From: JAOPZW01 sp034664395
GTDB taxonomy: Bacteria; Actinomycetota; Thermoleophilia; Solirubrobacterales; Solirubrobacteraceae
Length of the DNA stretch: 8,917 bases
Reading direction: 5' to 3'
NCBI GenBank assembly: GCA_034664395.1
Contig: JAXDHQ010000142.1
Location: forward strand, 1 to 8,917
Part shown: positions 1 through 6,123 of the stretch, in pieces
Layout: every line of letters starts with the position of its first letter
Numbering within the stretch: position 1 is the stretch's first letter
The notes under the pieces: model-generated
Databases searched by the model: none
What the model saw: the letters and a program-made list of their open reading frames with translations, nothing else
Told to the model about the DNA's origin: nothing
Position numbers and translations under genes: made by a program

Positions 1-737
1 TCGCCGTCGCCGTCCAACGGCGTGCACGCTACGCCGAGGGACTCCGCGAGCCGTGCGCTGCGCGCTTCGAGCGTCGCGGGCGGACCGGCCAGGCGCAGCC
101 AGAGGCGCCCGGGCGGCTCGAGCTCGACGGCCTCGACCTCCAGCGGTCCGAGCGCGATCCGCGTGACGGCGTCGAGCGCGGCGTCGAGCGTGGCGAGGTC
201 GGCCAGGAGGGTGCGAGTGGCGGACGGACGCGGGAAGACCTTGAACGTCAGCTCCACGAGCACGCCCAGGCGTCCGATGCTGCCGACCACGAGCTTGGGC
301 AGGTCGAAGCCCGCCGCGTTCTTGACGACCTTCCCGCCGCCGCGGACCATGCGCCCCGTCCCGTCGAGCATCCGCACGCCGAGGATGTAGTCGCGAACGC
401 CGCCGTGTCGATGGGAGCCGGGGCCGGCGGCGCCGGACGCGACGGTCCCGCCCAGGGTGGCGCCGGCGTCGACCAGGAGCGGATCGAAGGGAAGGTGCTG
501 GCCGTGCTCGCCCAGCGCCGACGCGACCTCGGCGACGGGCGTTCCGGCGAGCGCGGTGAACGTCAGCTCCTCCGGGCGGTACTCGAGGATCCCGCGCAGC
601 GACGACACGTCCAGGACACGCGCGCCGGCGGGCACGCGCGTGAGCGCGGTCTTGGTGCCGCCGGCGCGCGGCACGACCGGTCCGCCCGCACGTAGCCCAC
701 GCGCGACCTCCTCGATCGCGAGCGCCGCGACGCTCAT
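1..737 (-). CDS. glcE: Glycolate oxidase FAD-binding subunit GlcE (C-terminus beyond the window)
   Basis: GlcE is the second flavin-binding-fold subunit of membrane-associated glycolate oxidase (GlcDEF), which oxidises glycolate to glyoxylate. About 245 residues are visible, running off the left edge; E. coli GlcE is about 350, so roughly the last third is missing. Reading the minus strand from ATG at 737-735 gives an uninterrupted frame beginning MSVAALAIEEVARGL. A PRAGGTKTAL segment lies near residue 23, and LLVDAGATLGGTVASG near 88-102 matches the FAD-binding (PCMH-type) fold. RDYILGVRMLDGTG and GGGKVVKNAAGFDLPKL (about 115-147) are typical of GlcE. The ATG overlaps the glcD stop in an ATGA arrangement, so the two are translationally coupled. 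glcF, the iron-sulfur subunit, would be expected next, outside the window. The family is secure from motifs; the substrate is assigned by pairing with GlcD. Confidence 0.9.
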   Translation of the reverse strand, partial: MSVAALAIEEVARGLRAGGPVVPRAGGTKTALTRVPAGARVLDVSSLRGILEYRPEELTFTALAGTPVAEVASALGEHGQHLPFDPLLVDAGATLGGTVASGAAGPGSHRHGGVRDYILGVRMLDGTGRMVRGGGKVVKNAAGFDLPKLVVGSIGRLGVLVELTFKVFPRPSATRTLLADLATLDAALDAVTRIALGPLEVEAVELEPPGRLWLRLAGPPATLEARSARLAESLGVACTPLDGDG

Positions 738-2125
738 GCCGGCTCGCCGATGGGCAGCAGCATCTTCCCGCGGTTGGAGAGCTCCGCCGGGTCCACCGCC
801 GCGCGCAGCTCCCGCATCAGCGCGATGTCGGCCTCGTCGTACATGAGCGGGAGGTAGGCGCGCTTCTCCATGCCGATGCCGTGCTCGCCGGTGATCGAGC
901 CCCCCAGCGCGATGCACATGCGCAGGATGTCCCCCGCGAGCGCCTCGGCCTGCTCGAGCGCCCCCCGGACACGCCCGTCGAAGAGGATCAGCGGGTGGAG
1001 GTTCCCGTCGCCGGCGTGGAAGACGTTGGCCACGCGCAGCCCGTACGCGGCGGCGAGTCGCTCGATCTCGGCCAGCGCCTCGCCGAGCCGGCTGCGCGGG
1101 ACGACGCCGTCCTGGACGATGTAATCCGGGGACAGCCAGCCGACGGCGGAGAACGCGCTCTTGCGCCCCTTCCACACGAGCGCCCGCTCGTCGTCGCCGA
1201 CGACGTGCCGGACCGCGGTCGCGGCGGACGCGTCGATCACGGCGCACAGCGCGGCGAACTCGGCCTCCACGAGGTCGCGCTCGCCCTCGACCTCGATGAG
1301 CAGCAGCGCCTCGGCGGGCGGGTACCCGGGCCCGACCGCGGCCTCGGCGGCCTCGATCGTCAGCCGATCGAGGATCTCCATCGCGACCGGCAGCAGTCCG
1401 GACGCGATCACCTCCGAGACCGCGTCGCCGGCGTCCTGGAGCGACGGATAGGCGGCGAGGATCGTGCGCGTCGCCTCGGCCCGCGTGAGCAGGCGCACCG
1501 TGACGTCGACGACGATGCCGAACAGTCCCTCCGACCCGACGAACAGGCCGAGCCAGTCCGGGCCGCAGGGATCGCCGGCCTCGTTGCCGAGCGTCACCAC
1601 CTCGCCGTCGGGGAGGACCACCGTGGCAGCGAGGACGTGGTTGCTCGTCATGCCGTGCTTCAGGCAGTGGGCGCCCCCGGAGTTGAAGGCGACGTTGCCG
1701 CCGATCGTGCAGACCGACTGGCTCGACGGGTCCGGCGCGTAGAGGAGCCCGTGCGGGGCGGCGGCAGCGCTGATCGCGGCGTTGATCACACCCGGCTGCA
1801 CGATCGCGATCTGCTCCTGCGCGTCGAGCCGCAGGATCCGGTTCATCCGGTTCTGGGCGATCACGATCCCGCCGGCGACCGGCAGCGAGCCGCCGGAGAG
1901 GCTCGTCCCGCTGCCTCGGGGGACGAACGGCACCCCGTGGCGGTGGCACGCGCGCACCGTCGCGACGACGTCGTCGGCGTCCTCGGCCAGCACGATCGCC
2001 TCCGGCCGCGAGCTGAAGGCGGTCAGCGCGTCGGACTCGAACGCCTTGCGCGCCGCCTCGCCGTGCAGCAGGCGGTCGGGCGGAAGGACCTCGGAGAGGG
2101 CGGCGATCAGGGTGGATGTGGACAC
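734..2125 (-). CDS. glcD: Glycolate oxidase FAD-linked subunit GlcD
   Basis: This is the catalytic FAD subunit of glycolate oxidase, which feeds glycolate electrons toward the respiratory chain and yields glyoxylate. It has 463 residues, close to E. coli GlcD (499). Domains in order: an N-terminal FAD_binding_4/PCMH domain (about 38-215) with PRGSGTSLSGG at 69-79 and SVCTIGGNVAFNSGG at 137-151, then a FAD-oxidase C-terminal domain (about 220-458) with HAGDGNLHP at 370-378 and GEHGIG at 413-418. The start is GTG at 2125-2123; the Shine-Dalgarno sequence before it is weak. It lies divergent from the nitrile hydratase operon across a 347-bp gap and overlaps glcE by 4 bp. Related families (D-lactate dehydrogenase, D-2-hydroxyglutarate dehydrogenase) share this fold, but the adjacent GlcE partner and the glyoxylate-consuming genes nearby favour glycolate. 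Confidence 0.92.
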   Translation of the reverse strand: MSTSTLIAALSEVLPPDRLLHGEAARKAFESDALTAFSSRPEAIVLAEDADDVVATVRACHRHGVPFVPRGSGTSLSGGSLPVAGGIVIAQNRMNRILRLDAQEQIAIVQPGVINAAISAAAAPHGLLYAPDPSSQSVCTIGGNVAFNSGGAHCLKHGMTSNHVLAATVVLPDGEVVTLGNEAGDPCGPDWLGLFVGSEGLFGIVVDVTVRLLTRAEATRTILAAYPSLQDAGDAVSEVIASGLLPVAMEILDRLTIEAAEAAVGPGYPPAEALLLIEVEGERDLVEAEFAALCAVIDASAATAVRHVVGDDERALVWKGRKSAFSAVGWLSPDYIVQDGVVPRSRLGEALAEIERLAAAYGLRVANVFHAGDGNLHPLILFDGRVRGALEQAEALAGDILRMCIALGGSITGEHGIGMEKRAYLPLMYDEADIALMRELRAAVDPAELSNRGKMLLPIGEPA

Positions 2126-2286
2126 TGACTCTGCGTGAGGATCTGGCGGCGCCCGCGCGGCGGATCGGCGGTCGTCCGCGCCGCATCATGACCGAAGTCG
2201 AGACAGAAGTCATTCTGTATCGAGGAATACGACTCTGCACAGCGGAATCGTGCCAGACGCCGGCTGCGGGCACATCCACGCGCATG

Positions 2287-2314
2287 ACCGTAGTGGCAAG
2301 GCGCCTAAGTTCAA
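2287..2314 (-). promoter_or_regulatory. Candidate glcDE promoter (weak)
   Basis: On the minus strand TTGAAC (2314-2309) is followed after 16 bp by TACGGT (2292-2287), which fits the actinobacterial TAnnnT -10 pattern. It would give a leader of about 155 nt before glcD. The -35 matches TTGACA at only four of six positions and the leader is long, so this is tentative. Its -35 abuts the inverted repeat at 2312-2326. Confidence 0.25.
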
Positions 2315-2326
2315 TTTCGGAAACTG
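2312..2326. promoter_or_regulatory. 15-bp inverted repeat, candidate operator between divergent promoters
   Basis: CAATTTC-G-GAAACTG: two 7-bp arms around a single base, matching at six of seven positions. It ends 3 bp before the -35 box of the nitrile hydratase promoter and overlaps the -35 of the proposed glcDE promoter, so one bound protein could act on both operons. It is a plausible site for the IclR-family regulator encoded at 5245, but its half-sites are not the same as the TTCCG dyads beside iclR, so the regulator could be another protein. Confidence 0.4.
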
Positions 2327-2329
2327 GTC

Positions 2330-2359
2330 TTGACATGCGGAACACGGCGTCTATAGGGT
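2330..2359 (+). promoter_or_regulatory. Promoter of the nitrile hydratase operon
   Basis: A perfect TTGACA (2330-2335) is followed by TAGGGT (2354-2359) after 18 bp; TATAGG at 2352 with a 16-bp spacer is an overlapping alternative. TAnnnT is the usual actinobacterial -10 form. Transcription would start near 2366, giving a leader of about 107 nt ahead of nthB. The same GGTCTTG and TAGGGTCG blocks recur at the same spacing before malate synthase. Confidence 0.65.
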
Positions 2360-2430
2360 CGCAAAGCACCCAGACGTTCGGCGATAACCGCGGAGCGTCG
2401 AGGAGAGAGGTCCGTTCGGCCCGAGGTCCC

Positions 2431-2444
2431 GCGTCGGCGGACGC
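2431..2444 (+). other. Small hairpin in the nthB leader
   Basis: GCGTC-GGCG-GACGC forms a 5-bp GC-rich stem with a four-base loop in the untranslated leader, ending 13 nt before the ribosome binding site. It may be chance in GC-rich DNA. There is no T run, so it is not an obvious terminator. Confidence 0.2.
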
Positions 2445-2457
2445 CAGTCCACATCCC

Positions 2458-2463
2458 GGAGGA
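2458..2463 (+). promoter_or_regulatory. Ribosome binding site fixing the nthB start
   Basis: GGAGGA lies 9 nt before ATG 2473 and decides the start of the beta subunit in a frame that stays open for another 357 nt upstream. The intervening ATG at 2465 is out of frame and too close to the site. Confidence 0.75.
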
Positions 2464-2472
2464 AATGCTCAG

Positions 2473-3177
2473 ATGCATGGTCCCCATGACGTCGGAGGTC
2501 GGCACGGCCTCGGTGCCGTGATCGAGGAGTTCAAGGATCCGAACCAGCCGGCGTTCCGCCACCCCTTCGAGGGTCGCATGCACGCCGTTACCGCCATGGC
2601 GATCGTCAACGGCGCCTTCAACCTCGACGAGCAGCGGCACGGCATCGAGCTCATGCCGTGGGCGCACTACACCGACTCCAACTACTACGAGCACTGGCTC
2701 TACTCGGTCGAGAAGCTCCTCAACGACAAGGGGATCATCACCCACGAGGAGATCGACGAGCGCGTGCGCACGCAGCCCCCGGGCCGCATGGAGCGCAACC
2801 CGCAGAAGCCCGCGCAGATGAGCGAGCTCGCGCAGAAGATGATGGAGGTCCTCTGGGCCGGGGCGCCGCACGACCTGCCCGAGGACAAGCCGGCGAAGTA
2901 CAAGGTCGGCGACCGCGTCGTGGTGCGCAACATCAACACGGCGTCGCACAACCGGCTGCCGGGCTACCTGAACCTGCGGCCGGGCGTGATCCACCGTCAC
3001 TACGGTGCGTTCCACGATCCCGCGGCGAGCGCGCACGAGCAGGTCGATCGTCCCCACCACCTCTACGTCGTGAAGTTCGCGCCCGAGGACCTGTGGGGCT
3101 CCGGGGCCGATCGCGAAGAGAAGTTCGACCTGTACGCCGACCTCTTCGAGGACTACCTCGAGCCGGCCGGCAACTAA
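2473..3177 (+). CDS. nthB: Nitrile hydratase beta subunit (cobalt type)
   Basis: Beta subunit of nitrile hydratase, the cytoplasmic alpha-beta metalloenzyme that hydrates nitriles to amides. The 234 residues begin MHGPHDVGGRHGLG, the family's N-terminal signature. A helical N-terminal domain (about 1-110) carries FEGR (32-35), DEQRHGIELM (52-61) and SNYYEHWLYSVEKLL (69-83). A C-terminal SH3-like barrel (about 135-230) carries HNRLPGYLNLRPGVI (159-173) and LYVVKFAPEDLWG (197-209). By alignment from memory, Arg55 and Arg161 correspond to the conserved beta arginines that contact the oxidised cysteines of the alpha subunit; a second arginine seen in the Rhodococcus N771 helix is not obvious here. 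The N- and C-terminal halves are fused in one chain, unlike thiocyanate hydrolase where they are separate subunits. Beta-before-alpha order followed by an accessory gene is the arrangement of Rhodococcus cobalt-type operons. First gene of the operon. Confidence 0.95.
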   Translation: MHGPHDVGGRHGLGAVIEEFKDPNQPAFRHPFEGRMHAVTAMAIVNGAFNLDEQRHGIELMPWAHYTDSNYYEHWLYSVEKLLNDKGIITHEEIDERVRTQPPGRMERNPQKPAQMSELAQKMMEVLWAGAPHDLPEDKPAKYKVGDRVVVRNINTASHNRLPGYLNLRPGVIHRHYGAFHDPAASAHEQVDRPHHLYVVKFAPEDLWGSGADREEKFDLYADLFEDYLEPAGN

Positions 3178-3222
3178 GCCCCGACGACGCTTCCAGCGCA
3201 ACTGAGAAAGGTAGGACGACAG

Positions 3223-3855
3223 GTGACAAGTCCCGCTCAAGTGAACGCCGGCAGCCATAGCTGGCTGTCGCTCGACGACATCGAGGCGCGCGTGCGCGCG
3301 CTCGAGTCGCTCCTGGTGGAGAAGGGCCTGGCCGAGCACGAGGCCGTCGACGCCGTCGTGTCCGCGTTCGAGAACGACATGGGCCCCATGAACGGCGCGA
3401 AGGTCGTCGCGCGGGCGTGGACCGACCCCGAGTACAAGCAGTGGCTGCTCGACGACGCGACCGCCGCGATCGCCGACATGGGCTTCACGGGCCTGCAGAC
3501 GGAGCACATGGTGGCGGTCGAGAACACGCCCGAGCGCCACAACGTCATCGTGTGCACGCTGTGCTCCTGCTACCCGTGGACCCTCCTCGGCATCCCGCCG
3601 GCGTGGTTCAAGTACCCGCAGTACCGCGCGCGGGTGGTCGAGGAGCCGCGGGACGTGCTGCGCGAGTTCGGAGTCGAGCTCAGCGACGACGTGAAGATCG
3701 ACGTGTGGGACACGAGCGCGGAGATCCGCTTCCTCGTCATCCCGCAGCGCCCCGCCGGCACCGACGGCATGAGCCAGGACGAGCTGGCCAAGCTGGTGTC
3801 GCGCGACGCGATGACCGGGGTCGCCCTGGCCGAAGAGCCGGCCGGCCGGCGCTAG
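3223..3855 (+). CDS. nthA: Nitrile hydratase alpha subunit, cobalt type
   Basis: This is the metal-binding catalytic subunit of nitrile hydratase, 210 residues, the usual family length. The claw-setting motif VCTLCSC is complete: Cys111, Cys114, Ser115 and Cys116. The first two side-chain ligands plus Cys116 bind the metal, and Cys114 and Cys116 are the positions normally oxidised to sulfinic and sulfenic acid. Thr112 marks the cobalt type; iron enzymes have Ser there. The segment YPWTLLGIPPAWFKYPQYRARVVEEPRDVLREFG is split by family comparison into the metal loop and the conserved RARVVxEPRxVL helix (about 135-146). Thr120 replaces the proline commonly found at that place (YPWPVLG), a small oddity. 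The start is GTG 3223 with AGGA at 3213-3216; GTG 3241 is a less likely alternative. It lies 45 bp after nthB and 10 bp before the accessory gene. Confidence 0.96.
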   Translation: MTSPAQVNAGSHSWLSLDDIEARVRALESLLVEKGLAEHEAVDAVVSAFENDMGPMNGAKVVARAWTDPEYKQWLLDDATAAIADMGFTGLQTEHMVAVENTPERHNVIVCTLCSCYPWTLLGIPPAWFKYPQYRARVVEEPRDVLREFGVELSDDVKIDVWDTSAEIRFLVIPQRPAGTDGMSQDELAKLVSRDAMTGVALAEEPAGRR

Positions 3856-3865
3856 GACAGCAGCC

Positions 3866-4234
3866 ATGTCAAGGAGCGCCGACGCCCGGGTCATTCCTCC
3901 GCTCGAGGGAGCCGCGGCTCCGCCGCGGGCGAACGGGGAGCCGGTCTTCGGCGCTCCATGGCAGAGCCGTGCCTTCGGCATGGTCGTCCACCTGCACGAG
4001 GCCGGCGTCTATCCGTGGGACGACTTCAAGGACCGGTTGATCGCCGAGATCGACGCGTCGGGCGAGCAGGAGAGCAGCGACCCGGCCGCGTACTACCGGC
4101 AGTTCACCGCGGCCTTCTGCCGACTGCTCGTCGAGCGCGGCATCGTCACCCCGGAGGAGATCGAGCGGCGGACCGCCGAGGAGCGCAAGGCCGCCGAGCA
4201 CGAGCACGACCACGATCATCCACACGAGCACTGA
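3866..4234 (+). CDS. Nitrile hydratase accessory protein (P14K/NhlE-like metallochaperone)
   Basis: A 122-residue protein of the nitrile hydratase accessory family, small proteins resembling the N-terminal domain of the beta subunit that deliver or exchange the alpha subunit during cobalt insertion. Family features seen: PPRANGEPVFGAPWQSRAFG (about 19-38), GVYPWDDFKDRLIAEI (about 47-62) and YYRQFTAAFCRLLVERGIVTPEEI (about 75-98, with the single cysteine in the middle). The C-terminus ends in a His/Asp/Glu cluster, HEHDHDHPHEH, well suited to binding Co(II), which fits the cobalt-type VCTLCSC motif of the neighbouring alpha subunit. ATG 3866 is preceded by AGGA overlapping the nthA stop codon, so translation is likely coupled. 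It lies 19 bp before the amidase. No cobalt transporter is visible in the window. Assignment is by motif and position; direct evidence for chaperone activity would be experimental. Confidence 0.9.
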   Translation: MSRSADARVIPPLEGAAAPPRANGEPVFGAPWQSRAFGMVVHLHEAGVYPWDDFKDRLIAEIDASGEQESSDPAAYYRQFTAAFCRLLVERGIVTPEEIERRTAEERKAAEHEHDHDHPHEH

Positions 4235-4253
4235 GGCTCGAGAGAGGCATCCG

Positions 4254-5198
4254 ATGACGGCAGTCACGAGCTTCGCGGACGTCCGCGAGATCCGGCAGGA
4301 GGGGCCCCACCCCTACGTGTTCTCGCCGTACATCGAGCCGCAGGCGACGGTCAAGCCGGGCGAGACCGTGGCGATCTACACCGAGGACGCCTTCGAGGGG
4401 CGCATCACCGGCCCGAAGGACCTGCCGAGCAAGGTCCTCGGCTCGCAGCTCAACCCCCAGACGGGGCCGCTGTACATCGAGGGCGCGGAGCCCGGCGATA
4501 CGCTCGCGGTGAAGATCGAGGCGCTGGAGCCGACGCGCGACTGGGCGGTCAGCGCGTTCGTGCCGTACTTCGGCGGCCTCACGGCCACGAGCGTGACGCG
4601 CCTGCTGCACGACGCCCTGCCCGAGCGCATCTACGTCTATGAGCTGCGCGACGGCGTCTTCACCTACGACGACCGCTTCCGCGTGCCGTGGCGGCCGTTC
4701 CTGGGGACGATCGGTACCGCGCCGGAGGTCGAGGCGCTCTCGGCGCTGACCCCAGGCGCCCACGGGGGCAACATGGACGTGCGCGACACCTGCCCCGGGC
4801 ACACGGTCTATCTCCCGGTCAACGTCGAGGGCGGCCTCTTCTACACGGGCGACATGCACGGCTGCCAGGGCGACGGCGAGGTGTGCGGCGTCGCGCTGGA
4901 GATCACCGGCCGCGCGGTCCTCACCTTCGACCTCATCAAGAACCACACCATCGCCTGGCCGCGCATCGAGTCGCAGGAGAAGATCATGACGGTCGGCAGC
5001 GCGCGGCCGATGGAGGACGCGGCCCGCATCGCCTACGCCGAGCTCGTGGACTGGATGGCCCAGGAGCACGGCTTCGACCCGCTCGACGCCTACCAGCTCC
5101 TCACGCAGGTGGGGACCCTGTACGTCGGCAACATGGTCGACCCGAACTATTCGCTCGTCGCGGGGATCGACAAGCTGCATCTTGCGGCTTCCGCCTAG
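4254..5198 (+). CDS. fmdA: Acetamidase/formamidase family amidase
   Basis: A 314-residue member of the FmdA_AmdA family, which hydrolyses small aliphatic amides to the acid and ammonia. Seen: a long beta-rich N-terminal part with GSQLNPQTGPLYIEGAEPGD (about 63-82), the metal-site region GAHGGNMD (168-175), and GDMHGCQGDGEVCG (199-212), which carries the family's acidic and histidine cluster. The C-terminal segment SYxLVAGID-like (about 300-306) is also typical. ATG 4254 has GAGAGAGG six bases upstream, and the gene sits 19 bp after the accessory protein, so it is the last member of the nitrile hydratase operon. Its place says it takes the amide made by nitrile hydratase. Most nitrile hydratase operons use an amidase-signature (GGSS, Ser-Ser-Lys) amidase or an aliphatic nitrilase-type amidase; this is an unrelated family favouring short substrates. 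The real substrate is not readable from the sequence. Confidence 0.92.
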   Translation: MTAVTSFADVREIRQEGPHPYVFSPYIEPQATVKPGETVAIYTEDAFEGRITGPKDLPSKVLGSQLNPQTGPLYIEGAEPGDTLAVKIEALEPTRDWAVSAFVPYFGGLTATSVTRLLHDALPERIYVYELRDGVFTYDDRFRVPWRPFLGTIGTAPEVEALSALTPGAHGGNMDVRDTCPGHTVYLPVNVEGGLFYTGDMHGCQGDGEVCGVALEITGRAVLTFDLIKNHTIAWPRIESQEKIMTVGSARPMEDAARIAYAELVDWMAQEHGFDPLDAYQLLTQVGTLYVGNMVDPNYSLVAGIDKLHLAASA

Positions 5199-5230
5199 CC
5201 CGGGCGCCATACGCTTCGGAGGTCCGCGGG

Positions 5231-5236
5231 TATAAT
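5231..5236 (+). promoter_or_regulatory. -10 box of iclR (leaderless transcript likely)
   Basis: A perfect TATAAT ends only 8 nt before the GTG start at 5245, so the expected transcription start is at or within a base or two of the start codon. There is no recognisable -35 box at 16-18 bp. The GGAGG at 5218-5222 lies upstream of the -10 and is too far from the GTG to serve it. Leaderless GTG/ATG messages are common in actinobacteria. Confidence 0.55.
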
Positions 5237-5250
5237 TCCGAATCGTGGAA
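5236..5250. promoter_or_regulatory. 15-bp dyad over the iclR start, candidate autoregulatory operator
   Basis: TTCC-GAATCGT-GGAA: perfect 4-bp arms seven bases apart, covering the end of the -10 box, the predicted transcription start and the GTG start codon. A dyad of the same length and layout, TTCCG-N5-CGGAA, lies in the gap after iclR. A regulator bound here would block its own promoter, as is usual for IclR-family proteins. Confidence 0.4.
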
Positions 5251-6060
5251 CCAACCTCCGAGACGCCCAAGCGACCGGCGCGCAGCAGCAACGTTCAGTC
5301 GGTCGTGCGCGCGCTCACCCTGTTCGACGGGGTCGCCCGGCGCGAGGAGGTCGGCCTCGTGGAGCTGGCCAAGGAAGCGGGCCTCCAGCCGAGCACCGCG
5401 CATCGCTTGATGGCCACGCTGGTCTCCTGCGGGTACGTCGACCAGGACCCGAGCACGAATCGCTATCGGATGGGGCTCATGCTGTTCGGCCTCGTCGGCG
5501 GGGCCGAACACCGCGTCGCACGCCTGCGCGCCGCCACGCGACAGCATCTGGAGCGCGTCCGCGACGAGACCGACGAGACGACGAACCTCGTCGTGCTGGA
5601 GGGCGCCACCGCGGTCTACGTCGACCAGGCGGAGAGCTCGCACGCGATGCGGATGTTCGCCGAGATCGGGCGCCGCGTCCCCGCGCACGCGAGCGCAGCC
5701 GGCAAGGCGATCCTGGCCTTCGAGCCGCCGGAGCATCTGGAGACGCTGTTCTCGCAGACGCCGTTCAGCCGCCGAACCCAGCACACGATCACGACGGCCG
5801 CCGCGCTCCGACGCGCGCTCGAGCGCGTTCGAGTGGATGGCTACGCCACGGACGACGAGGAGTACGAGGAGGGCGTCTGCTGCATCGCCGCGCCGATCCG
5901 CGATCCCTCGGGCGTGGCCGTCGCGGCGATCAGCGTGTCCGCTCCGCTGGCTCGCATGCAGCGCTTCGGCCCGGGGGAGCTCGCCGAGATCCTCGCGCAG
6001 CACACCGACGACATCTCGGGCAAGCTCGGCTACTTCGCCAAGGCGGCAGACGGCAAGTAG
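5245..6060 (+). CDS. IclR-family transcriptional regulator (probable glyoxylate-pathway regulator)
   Basis: A 271-residue DNA-binding regulator. The N-terminal winged helix-turn-helix (about 16-78) reads NVQSVVRALTLFD, then VGLVELAKEAGLQPSTAHRLMATLVSCG split over the two helices, with the wing at NRYRMG. The C-terminal effector domain (about 90-260) has the family signature PAHASAAGKAILA (146-158) and EEGVCCIAAPIRD (208-220), whose cysteine region lines the small-acid pocket in relatives such as AllR and IclR. GTG 5245 is the only possible start: an in-frame TAA lies at 5233 and the next candidates fall inside the helix-turn-helix. It sits 46 bp after the amidase with its own -10 box, between the nitrile operon and aceB. 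By analogy with AllR/IclR-type regulators of glyoxylate genes, glyoxylate or glycolate is a likely effector; that is inference. Confidence 0.9.
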   Translation: MEPTSETPKRPARSSNVQSVVRALTLFDGVARREEVGLVELAKEAGLQPSTAHRLMATLVSCGYVDQDPSTNRYRMGLMLFGLVGGAEHRVARLRAATRQHLERVRDETDETTNLVVLEGATAVYVDQAESSHAMRMFAEIGRRVPAHASAAGKAILAFEPPEHLETLFSQTPFSRRTQHTITTAAALRRALERVRVDGYATDDEEYEEGVCCIAAPIRDPSGVAVAAISVSAPLARMQRFGPGELAEILAQHTDDISGKLGYFAKAADGK

Positions 6061-6108
6061 CGACCTTCCCGGGCTGCCCGTCTCGCGCCGAGGCGACTTG
6101 CCCCCACA

Positions 6109-6123
6109 TTCCGTAGGACGGAA
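6109..6123. promoter_or_regulatory. 15-bp perfect dyad, candidate IclR operator
   Basis: TTCCGT-AGG-ACGGAA: 6-bp perfect arms around three bases, 49 bp after the iclR stop codon. It shares the TTCCG-N5-yGGAA layout of the dyad over the iclR start. It overlaps the left arm of the longer hairpin at 6112-6139. It lies more than 160 bp upstream of the aceB -35, so control from here would need looping or a second site. Confidence 0.35.

Larger units (their letters stand above)
2126..2472. other. Divergent intergenic regulatory region between glcD and nthB
   Basis: This is 347 bp without a convincing gene. The middle (about 2185-2360) is visibly less GC-rich than the flanking coding DNA, as expected for regulatory DNA. 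It holds a good plus-strand promoter for the nitrile hydratase operon (2330-2359), a 15-bp inverted repeat just upstream (2312-2326), a weak minus-strand promoter candidate for glcDE (2287-2314), a small leader hairpin (2431-2444) and the nthB ribosome binding site. The frame of nthB stays open upstream through the gap, but that stretch resembles no known protein and contains the promoter, so I read it as non-coding. I saw no riboswitch signature. Confidence 0.75.

Noticed and set aside
734..2125. D-lactate or 2-hydroxyglutarate dehydrogenase instead of GlcD
   Set aside because: The overlapping GlcE partner and the glyoxylate-using genes nearby make glycolate oxidase the better call.
2116..2472. 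N-terminal extension of the beta subunit in the same open frame
   Set aside because: The family N-terminus (MHGPHDVGG) begins at 2473 with a good ribosome binding site, and the extension contains the promoter and matches nothing known.
2360..2472. Possible cobalamin or cobalt-sensing riboswitch in the nthB leader
   Set aside because: No B12-box-like or NiCo-type conserved core is visible, only a single short hairpin.
2311..3981. A 556-codon minus-strand open frame opposite the nitrile hydratase genes
   Set aside because: Its composition is shadow-like and it lies antisense to clear nthB and nthA; it would also run through the nthB promoter.
2473..4234. Thiocyanate hydrolase instead of nitrile hydratase
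   Set aside because: That enzyme splits the beta-type chain into two subunits. Here the beta chain is one full-length fused protein and the third gene is an accessory protein with a His-rich tail.
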